From: an uncultured Treponema sp. | Lineage (GTDB): Bacteria > Spirochaetota > Spirochaetia > Treponematales > Treponemataceae | DNA length: 9,450 nucleotides | Assembly (NCBI GenBank): GCA_947165795.1 | Contig: CAMVBP010000072.1 | Location: 1 to 9,450, forward strand | Direction: 5' to 3' | In this document: positions 1 through 4,724 of the stretch, piece by piece | Layout: each line of letters opens with the position of its first letter | How positions within the stretch are numbered: the first letter of the stretch is position 1 | Notes under the pieces: model-generated | Database searches by the model: none | Told to the model about the DNA's origin: nothing | Seen by the model: the letters and a program-made list of their open reading frames with translations, nothing else | Made by a program: the position numbers and the translations under genes

Positions 1-25
1 GGTAGCTGCCGGGCTTTTTATTTTT
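1..25 (+). terminator. Probable 3' part of an intrinsic terminator cut by the window edge
   Basis: A GCCGGGC run (8-14) is followed by two T5 tracts separated by one A (15-25). This looks like the 3' arm and U-tract of a Rho-independent terminator whose 5' arm lies left of the window. If so, it ends a gene outside the window on the + strand. Only half of the structure is visible, so the call is tentative. Confidence 0.4.
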
Positions 26-48
26 AAATGAAATTTGTGTTATTATAA

Positions 49-76
49 GGCATCTCTATTCTGGGGATGCCTTTTT
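49..76 (+). terminator. Intrinsic terminator (8-bp stem plus T5)
   Basis: GGCATCTC (49-56) pairs with GGGATGCC (64-71) across a 7-nt loop, with one T-G wobble, and T5 follows at 72-76. This is a classic Rho-independent terminator for + strand transcription entering from the left. It separates the upstream unit from glmS, so glmS most likely has its own promoter. With the T-tract at 15-25 it may form a tandem terminator. Confidence 0.75.
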
Positions 77-130
77 GCTTTCCCGCAAACAAAAATGAAG
101 TACAGTTGCAGTTTGGTTTATGCCTTTTGC

Positions 131-332
131 GCTAGTGTATGGAGCGGTGGAGCAGCCTTCTGGCTGCGACAGCCTCCTAGGGAGCGACGGCTGGAAGCCG
201 GCAAAATGCTCCCTTTGGAGCATTTTGAGCGAGTCTCCGAGCAGCTATGCTGCGAAGGCCGCGAAGCGGGGAGGCTGACCGCTAGGGAACCGCGGAACAC
301 ACGACCCGCAGGGGAGCGCCCTTCTTGCGAAG
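131..332. repeat. GC-rich multi-hairpin intergenic element upstream of glmS
   Basis: Positions 141-320 are about 66% G+C by count, far above the surrounding AT-rich DNA. The element is packed with inverted repeats. AGCGGT (143-148) pairs with ACCGCT (278-283). CAGCCTCC (170-177) pairs with GGAGGCTG (270-277). Nested or adjacent hairpins are 152-167 (6 bp), 188-200 (5 bp), 202-227 (perfect 11 bp, loop CTTT), 241-253 (5 bp), 259-269 (4 bp) and possibly 292-309. Together they draw a branched, cloverleaf-like fold. Short motifs recur: GGAGCG at 141, 181 and 313, and GCGAAG at 252, 261 and 327. Open frames across it look non-coding. It resembles an extragenic repeat of the REP/BIME or MITE kind, or a structured RNA. 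No family was recognised, and copy number cannot be judged from one window. Confidence 0.65.
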
Positions 333-353
333 ATATTTATTTTCTGTAATAAT
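325..353 (+). promoter_or_regulatory. Candidate sigma70-type promoter of glmS
   Basis: TTGCGA (325-330) and TAATAA (347-352) are spaced by 16 bp, or by 17 bp if AATAAT is used. A start near position 359 would give a leader of roughly 28 nt carrying the AGGA ribosome site. The -35 hexamer lies in the last bases of the GC-rich element, so that element would then be upstream of the transcript rather than in its leader. AT-rich DNA yields such matches by chance. Confidence 0.45.
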
Positions 354-370
354 TGTCTAATCAATTTAAA

Positions 371-374
371 AGGA
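371..374 (+). promoter_or_regulatory. Ribosome binding site of glmS
   Basis: AGGA within AAAAGGAT precedes the glmS ATG by 12 nt, somewhat longer than usual. No other purine-rich site lies closer. The start itself is fixed by the protein, since the catalytic cysteine must be residue 2. Confidence 0.5.
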
Positions 375-386
375 TCAAAACAAATT

Positions 387-2300
387 ATGTGTGGAATTGT
401 AGGTTATATTGGAAATAAAAATGCAACTCCGGTTTTAATTAAGGCTCTTAAAAAACTGGAATATCGTGGTTATGATTCTGCGGGTGTTGCTGTATATACT
501 GGTGAAAATATTATTGTTCAAAAAGCAAAGGGTAAGCTTGTTAATCTTGCAGAAAAAATTACCGGCGAGATTATTCCGGAGAATTTAAAGGACGAAGCTT
601 ATACTGCTGCTGAGCTTTCTTTATACGAGAAGACCGATTCTTTTATTAAAGGCAATTTAGGTATTGGTCATACCCGCTGGGCAACTCATGGTGAACCGAG
701 CGATACTAATTCTCATCCTCATACCAATATGGATGGTACTATTTCTATTGTTCATAACGGTATTATAGAAAATTATTCTGAATTAAAGGCTAAGCTTCAG
801 TCTCAGGGTGTTGTCTTCCAATCGCAGACCGATACGGAAGTTGTTGTTCACCTGATTGATAAGTATTATAAGGAAGAAAAAGATATTTTTAAGGCTGTGC
901 GAAAGACTTTGCAGGCTTTAGAAGGGTCTTATGCGATTGCTGTAATCTGTAAAGATTATCCGGATCGAATTATTGCATGCCGTAAAGAGAGTCCTCTTAT
1001 TGTTGGTGTTGGTAAGGGCGAAAACTTTATTGCTTCTGATGTTCCTGCTATTCTTGAACATACCCGTGATGTTTATTATCTTGGCGAAAAAGAACTTGTT
1101 GTTTTATATAGCGATCATGTTGATTTGTTCAATTTTGACGGTGAAAAAATTATTAAGGAACTTAGTCACGTTGAATGGGATATGGATGCTGCTTCTAAAG
1201 GCGGATACCGTCATTTTATGATTAAGGAAATTCATGAACAGCCGAAAGCTTTAATTGATACTATGCGTCCCAGAATTATTAAGGATGAAAAGGGTTGTCC
1301 AACTGATGTTTATTTTGAAGAAAACAAAATGGATGATGTGTGGAAAACTGCGGGTCGTGTTGTAATTACTGCCTGTGGAACTGCTTACCATGCGGGTGTT
1401 GTTGCTAAATATGCTTTTGAAAAGCTTGCCCGTGTTCAGGTTGATGTTGATGTTGCTTCGGAATTCCGCTATAGAAATCCTATTTTAAATAAAAAGGATA
1501 TTTTTATTGTAATAAGTCAGTCCGGTGAAACTGCAGATACTCTTTCGGCTCTTAGACTTGCTAAGGAAAATGGCCTTAAGGTTATTGCAATTACTAACTG
1601 TGTTGGTTCTACTGTAAGCCGCGAAGCTGATGACGTTATTTATACTATGGCTGGTCCAGAAATTGCTGTTGCTTCTACTAAAGCATATACCACTCAGTTG
1701 ATGTGTCTTTATCTGCTTGCAATTAAAGCAGGTAAACTTCGCGGAACTCTTAGCCAAGAAGAGGCTTCTAAACTTCTTTCTGAACTTGAAACTGTTCCTG
1801 CAAAAATTCAGCAGATTCTTGATGATAAAGATAATATTCAGAAATTTGCATCCAAGCAATTTAATAAGGATAAGGTTTTTTATATTGGCCGCCAGTTTGA
1901 TAGTGCAACTTCGCTTGAAAGTGCGCTTAAGCTTAAAGAGGTTTCTTATATGCATTCAGAAGCCTTTGCTGCCGGTGAATTAAAGCATGGTCCTATTGCG
2001 CTTCTTGATACAAAGTCTCTGGTTGTTGCAATTGCTTCTGATCCTGAGCTTTACGATAAGATTGGTTCAAATATGGTAGAAGTTAGAAGCCGTCAAGCTG
2101 TTGTGCTGGTAATTACTCAGAATGGAAAAGCATTCAAAGGTAAAACAGATGAAGTTTTCCAGATTCCTGAATGTTCTTCTGTTCTTGCAAGTTTATTGAC
2201 TGTTGTTCCTGCACAACTTTTTGCTTATTACTGCGCAATTCAAAAAGGTTACGATCCGGATAAGCCAAGAAATCTTGCAAAGAGCGTTACAGTAGAATAA
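387..2300 (+). CDS. glmS: Glutamine--fructose-6-phosphate aminotransferase (isomerizing)
   Basis: Converts fructose-6-phosphate and glutamine to glucosamine-6-phosphate and glutamate in the cytoplasm, the entry step to UDP-GlcNAc and peptidoglycan. The N-terminal glutaminase domain starts MCGIVGYIGN, so Cys2 becomes the terminal nucleophile after Met removal; GHTRWATHGE is at 94-103. Two SIS domains follow, with ITACGTAYHA (327-336), SQSGETADT (377-385) and ASTKAYTTQ (429-437). By alignment with the E. coli enzyme, Glu518 and His534 (in ELKHGP) and Lys632 (in PRNLAKSVTVE) are the isomerase residues. All key residues are present. At 637 aa it is longer than the usual ~609, mainly from about 24 extra residues between Lys50 and the GHTRW motif. 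It is a single gene, with a terminator far upstream and a convergent gene downstream. Codons favour T in third position. The identification is secure. Confidence 0.98.
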   Translation: MCGIVGYIGNKNATPVLIKALKKLEYRGYDSAGVAVYTGENIIVQKAKGKLVNLAEKITGEIIPENLKDEAYTAAELSLYEKTDSFIKGNLGIGHTRWATHGEPSDTNSHPHTNMDGTISIVHNGIIENYSELKAKLQSQGVVFQSQTDTEVVVHLIDKYYKEEKDIFKAVRKTLQALEGSYAIAVICKDYPDRIIACRKESPLIVGVGKGENFIASDVPAILEHTRDVYYLGEKELVVLYSDHVDLFNFDGEKIIKELSHVEWDMDAASKGGYRHFMIKEIHEQPKALIDTMRPRIIKDEKGCPTDVYFEENKMDDVWKTAGRVVITACGTAYHAGVVAKYAFEKLARVQVDVDVASEFRYRNPILNKKDIFIVISQSGETADTLSALRLAKENGLKVIAITNCVGSTVSREADDVIYTMAGPEIAVASTKAYTTQLMCLYLLAIKAGKLRGTLSQEEASKLLSELETVPAKIQQILDDKDNIQKFASKQFNKDKVFYIGRQFDSATSLESALKLKEVSYMHSEAFAAGELKHGPIALLDTKSLVVAIASDPELYDKIGSNMVEVRSRQAVVLVITQNGKAFKGKTDEVFQIPECSSVLASLLTVVPAQLFAYYCAIQKGYDPDKPRNLAKSVTVE

Positions 2301-2305
2301 TTTAC

Positions 2306-2330
2306 GCATTTTTTGCTTCGCAAAAAGTGC
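2306..2330. terminator. Hairpin between convergent genes, possible bidirectional terminator
   Basis: GCATTTTTTGC (2306-2316) pairs with GCAAAAAGTGC (2320-2330) over a TTC loop: 11 bp with one T-G wobble. It lies in the 45-bp gap between the stop codons of glmS and the PHP gene, where a terminator for both is expected. Neither side has a long U-tract, so it is not a textbook intrinsic terminator. It could also act as a 3'-end stabiliser. Confidence 0.55.
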
Positions 2331-2345
2331 TCATATAAATGATTT

Positions 2346-3206
2346 TTAATTCAGGAAAATTCTGGAATTAAGAGCGGGGCCAAGTTCTTCATTCCAGAAT
2401 TTATCTTCGATTTTTCTTTTTCCTGCTGTGTGACCAAGTTTTCTGTCCGGGCGAATTTTTTCTCCATGAAAATCGCTTGCGGCAGTTACAAAAAGCCCGA
2501 GCTTTCTGGCTGTTTCTTCCAGACGAAGGCAGTCGGTCATTCTTGCGCCAGGATGAAAAGCTTCTATTCCGACAATTCCGCGTTCCTGATATTCCTTTAA
2601 TGTGTCCGGAAGTTTTCCCCAGGAAACATAGAGCGACATTGGATGTGCCAGAACCGGTACTCCTTTAGATTCAACTATAGCCATAATGGCTTCGTCCAGA
2701 TTTGCTCCGATTTTTTCGCAATACCACGGGCGGTTTTTTGCCAGATATTTGTCGAATGCCTGCTGGCGTTTTTTTACAATTCCAATTTTCTGTAAATAAG
2801 AAGCAATGTGCGGGCGGCCTATTGTTGTGTTTGGAAATTCATTCTGCAAATCTTCCCAGGTTATTTTTAATCCGGTTTCATTCATTTTTTCTATGATTTT
2901 AAGATTTCGTAATCTGCGGTTTTCCTGAACTGTATTGATAAGGTTTATAAGTGATTGTGAAGGTTCAGAAATTCCAAGTCCTAAAAGATGAAATTCGCCC
3001 GGGTGATACGTAATGCTTATTTCTATTCCAGGTACAAAAATGATTCCTTCTTTTTCTGCGGCTTCTGCAGCCTCTTTATTTCCGTTTATTGAATCATGAT
3101 CTGTGATTGAAATTAATTTTAGTCCAGCTTGTTTTGCTAAAGTTATAATTTGCGAAGGTGAATATTGTCCGTCTGAAGCTGAAGTGTGAACATGTAAATC
3201 TATCAT
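2346..3206 (-). CDS. PHP-domain metal-dependent phosphoesterase, RNase AM/TrpH (YciV)-like
   Basis: A 286-aa cytoplasmic protein. The metal-binding PHP signature is complete: MIDLHVHTSASDG with His5, His7 and Asp12; ITDHDS with His37; PGIEIS with Glu62; His73; GRPHIA with His133; VLAHP with His188; and SDFHG with Asp245 and His247. Length and motif order match the E. coli YciV/RnaAM family, known for 3',5'-nucleotide bisphosphate phosphatase activity and 5'-3' trimming of short RNA 5' ends. That activity is inferred here. The start is supported by the HxH motif beginning at residue 5. There is no Shine-Dalgarno sequence, and a TATAAT lies only 11 nt upstream of the ATG. It is divergent from the Crp-like regulator and convergent with glmS. 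Other PHP proteins, such as histidinol phosphatase, fit less well. Confidence 0.88.
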   Translation of the reverse strand: MIDLHVHTSASDGQYSPSQIITLAKQAGLKLISITDHDSINGNKEAAEAAEKEGIIFVPGIEISITYHPGEFHLLGLGISEPSQSLINLINTVQENRRLRNLKIIEKMNETGLKITWEDLQNEFPNTTIGRPHIASYLQKIGIVKKRQQAFDKYLAKNRPWYCEKIGANLDEAIMAIVESKGVPVLAHPMSLYVSWGKLPDTLKEYQERGIVGIEAFHPGARMTDCLRLEETARKLGLFVTAASDFHGEKIRPDRKLGHTAGKRKIEDKFWNEELGPALNSRIFLN

Positions 3207-3217
3207 ATTTTACAAAT

Positions 3218-3223
3218 ATTATA
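3218..3223 (-). promoter_or_regulatory. Candidate -10 box of the PHP gene
   Basis: Read on the - strand this is a perfect TATAAT, ending 11 nt before the PHP ATG. A start 7 nt downstream would leave a leader of about 5 nt, too short for a Shine-Dalgarno site, and none is seen. No convincing -35 hexamer lies at 16-18 bp. It shares four bases with the -10 box of the opposite gene. Confidence 0.4.
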
Positions 3224-3225
3224 AT
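3220..3225 (+). promoter_or_regulatory. Candidate -10 box of the Crp-like regulator gene
   Basis: A perfect TATAAT in the divergent region. Transcription from about 3232 would give a ~53-nt leader containing the strong AGGAG ribosome site. No good -35 hexamer is present 17 bp upstream, so the promoter may depend on an activator or may be weak. It overlaps the - strand -10 box within ATTATAAT (3218-3225). Confidence 0.45.
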
Positions 3226-3272
3226 AGCATAATTTAAATAAATATGATAGAATGTATAAGTTAGAGGATATT

Positions 3273-3277
3273 AGGAG
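3273..3277 (+). promoter_or_regulatory. Shine-Dalgarno site that sets the regulator start at 3285
   Basis: AGGAG ends 7 nt before the ATG at 3285. The alternative in-frame ATG at 3252 has no purine-rich site in front of it. This site therefore favours translation from 3285. Confidence 0.7.
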
Positions 3278-3284
3278 CAAGAGT

Positions 3285-4523
3285 ATGCCAAAAGCGATGC
3301 AATATTCAAAAGGTTCTATCATTTACTTTGAAGGCGACCATGATGAACGCATTTTTATTATGCAAAGCGGTTCTGTTCTCTTAACAAGTTCTGATATTGA
3401 AACAGGTCAGGCTGTTGCTGAGCAAGTTAGGAGTGGAGAATTCTTTGGAGTAAAATCAGCTTTAGGTCATTTCGCCAGAGAGGAAACTGCTACAGCAGTA
3501 GTTCCTACGGTTGCCGTTTCACTAACAATTCAGGAATTCGAAATTCTCTTTAGTAATAATAAACAGCTTATTATGAAGATGCTCAGAGTATTTTCTAATC
3601 AGTTACGCCAGATTCATAAAAAGACTGAATCTATTTTGAATAATATTACTGAAGAACCTCAGACAGGAATGCTTTCTGTTGCTAAATGTTTTTATGATGA
3701 TGAACAGTATCGCTCTGCAACAGACGTATGCTTAAAGTTCCTTAAACATTTCCCTAATTCTTATCAGAAAGATGAAGTTATGCAGCTTTATAAAGAGGCA
3801 AAGCTTCGTGCAGACAGACTTGAGCAGGCTAATCCTACAAATTCTGTTTATTACGAAGATGATTCTAATGGTTCTAACCTGAGACTTTTTGATTTGCCAG
3901 CTTTTGAGCGTTTTGCAAAAGACTTTGAACCTAACGAAGTAATTATTTCTGAATTTGAACCTGGAGACAGTTTCTATCTTATTCAGAGAGGCCGTGTTCA
4001 GCTTGTAAAAACTGTAAACGGTGCAAAAAAGAATCTTGATATTTTAAAACCAGGCGAATTCTTTGGAGAAATGGCAATTCTTGATAATTCTCCTCGTTCT
4101 GCTACTTGTATGGCTTCCGGAAAGGTTCGCTGTCTTGAATTTAATAAAGCAAACTTTGAATTGCTTATAACTGGAAACCCTCAGATGGCATTACTGCTCT
4201 TAAAGCTTTTCTGTAAGAGAATCTATGATCAGAAACGCCGCTTTAAGATTCTTGTTGTAAAAGATTTGCAGGCAAGAATTGCAGACGTATTCTTAATGCT
4301 TGATGAAATGAATCCGGTTATGAATGAAAATGAAAAGCAGAGAAGATTTAATGTTACAATTTCTGATATTGCACATTGGGCCGGTCTTTCTGCAGAAGTA
4401 ACCCGCGATGAAGTTTATAAATATGTAGAGCGCAAGAAGATTGAAGTTTTTGATAACCATATAATCATCTACAACATCAACGACATGCGCAGAACATATG
4501 AAACGCGTTCAAGCGTGAGATAA
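3285..4523 (+). CDS. Crp/Fnr-like regulator with two cyclic-nucleotide-binding domains, TPR-like linker and C-terminal HTH
   Basis: A 412-aa cytoplasmic protein from the preferred start; the ATG at 3252 would add 11 residues. Domain 1 (about 5-110) is a cNMP-binding beta-roll. A helical linker (about 127-182; SVAKCFYDDEQYRSATDVCL and following) looks like one or two TPR units. Domain 2 (about 203-310) has a canonical phosphate-binding cassette, FFGEMAILDNSPRSAT (259-274, with Glu262 and Arg271). A winged helix-turn-helix follows (about 355-400, including ISDIAHWAGLSAEVTRDEV). In domain 1 the matching cassette reads FFGVKSAL and then AREETAT, so the key Glu is Val and spacing is altered; that site probably does not bind cAMP conventionally. 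The protein is about twice the length of E. coli Crp. It likely senses a cyclic nucleotide and binds DNA. Targets are unknown, but the divergent control region upstream is a candidate. tRNA-Thr follows 37 nt downstream. Confidence 0.88.
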   Translation: MPKAMQYSKGSIIYFEGDHDERIFIMQSGSVLLTSSDIETGQAVAEQVRSGEFFGVKSALGHFAREETATAVVPTVAVSLTIQEFEILFSNNKQLIMKMLRVFSNQLRQIHKKTESILNNITEEPQTGMLSVAKCFYDDEQYRSATDVCLKFLKHFPNSYQKDEVMQLYKEAKLRADRLEQANPTNSVYYEDDSNGSNLRLFDLPAFERFAKDFEPNEVIISEFEPGDSFYLIQRGRVQLVKTVNGAKKNLDILKPGEFFGEMAILDNSPRSATCMASGKVRCLEFNKANFELLITGNPQMALLLLKLFCKRIYDQKRRFKILVVKDLQARIADVFLMLDEMNPVMNENEKQRRFNVTISDIAHWAGLSAEVTRDEVYKYVERKKIEVFDNHIIIYNINDMRRTYETRSSVR

Positions 4524-4560
4524 TTTTATTCTCTTAAAAAATCAATATTAGTAAATTATT

Positions 4561-4633
4561 GCCGACTTAGCTCACCAGGTAGAGCAGCGCCCTCGTAACG
4601 CGCAGGTAGTTGGTTCAAGTCCGACAGTCGGCT
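4561..4633 (+). tRNA. tRNA-Thr (anticodon CGU)
   Basis: A full cloverleaf. Acceptor GCCGACT (4561-4567) pairs with AGTCGGC (4626-4632), with discriminator T. The D stem is GCTC/GAGC. The anticodon loop CTCGTAA (4592-4598) gives CGU, reading ACG codons. The T stem is GTTGG/CCGAC with loop TTCAAGT. The anticodon stem GCGCC/CGCGC has four good pairs and a C-C mismatch at 31-39 next to the loop. CCA is not encoded. The gene lies 37 nt after the regulator on the same strand with no terminator between, so it may be read through from that gene. Confidence 0.93.
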
Positions 4634-4644
4634 TAAAATAAAAA

Positions 4645-4718
4645 TGACCCAGATGCGATTCGAACGCACGACCTTCCGCTTAGGAGGCGGATGCTCTATC
4701 CAGCTGAGCTACTGGGTC
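4645..4718 (-). tRNA. tRNA-Arg (anticodon CCU)
   Basis: On the - strand, acceptor GACCCAG pairs perfectly with CTGGGTC, discriminator A. The D stem is GCTC/GAGC. The anticodon stem TCCGC/GCGGA is perfect around CTCCTAA, giving CCU for AGG codons. The T stem is GTGCG/CGCAT around TTCGAAT. CCA is not encoded. The 5' end lies 6 nt after the fhs stop codon, so it is probably cotranscribed with fhs or driven by a promoter inside it. The 3' end is followed on its own strand by a T-rich stretch (TTTTTATTTTA), which could terminate transcription. Confidence 0.96.
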
Positions 4719-4724
4719 TAAATC

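Larger units (their letters stand above)
3199..3251. promoter_or_regulatory. 12-bp perfect inverted repeat flanking the divergent promoter region
   Basis: TCTATCATATTT (3199-3210) is the exact reverse complement of AAATATGATAGA (3240-3251), with 29 bp between the arms. The arms bracket both candidate -10 boxes, and the left arm contains the PHP start codon. The placement suits an operator bound by a dimer or bridged by a loop, possibly by the neighbouring Crp-like protein. It does not match the E. coli CRP or FNR consensus, so the binding factor is unknown. Confidence 0.45.

Noticed and set aside
35..349. 104-codon open frame with a TTG start across the intergenic region
   Set aside because: It runs through a terminator and the GC-rich hairpin element, has no ribosome site, and its composition (many Arg, Glu and Ala forced by the GC island) is not protein-like. 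The 60-codon frame at 118-300 on the other strand is rejected for the same reason.
131..386. glmS ribozyme/riboswitch
   Set aside because: The position is right and an AGCGCC occurs at 315-320, but it is not followed by the ribozyme core (GRACU-type) and the downstream conserved blocks are missing. The hairpins do not match the known pseudoknotted fold.
1485..1955. 156-codon open frame antisense to glmS
   Set aside because: It lies wholly inside the SIS domains of an intact glmS. Its Lys/Asn/Ile/Leu/Ser-rich composition follows from the complementary strand of T-ending codons.
3185..3200. CRP-type half site TGTGA
   Set aside because: A TGTGA is present but no TCACA half site lies at the required 6-bp spacing, and it is within the PHP coding region.
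3244..3264. Six-codon upstream open frame before the regulator
   Set aside because: ATG to TAG is in place, but no ribosome site precedes it, and it arises from the inverted-repeat arm that mirrors the PHP start codon.
4561..4718. tRNA attachment site for an integrated element
   Set aside because: tRNA-Arg(CCU) genes are common integration targets, but there is no integrase, no duplicated tRNA 3' end and no foreign-looking DNA beside it; housekeeping genes flank both tRNAs.
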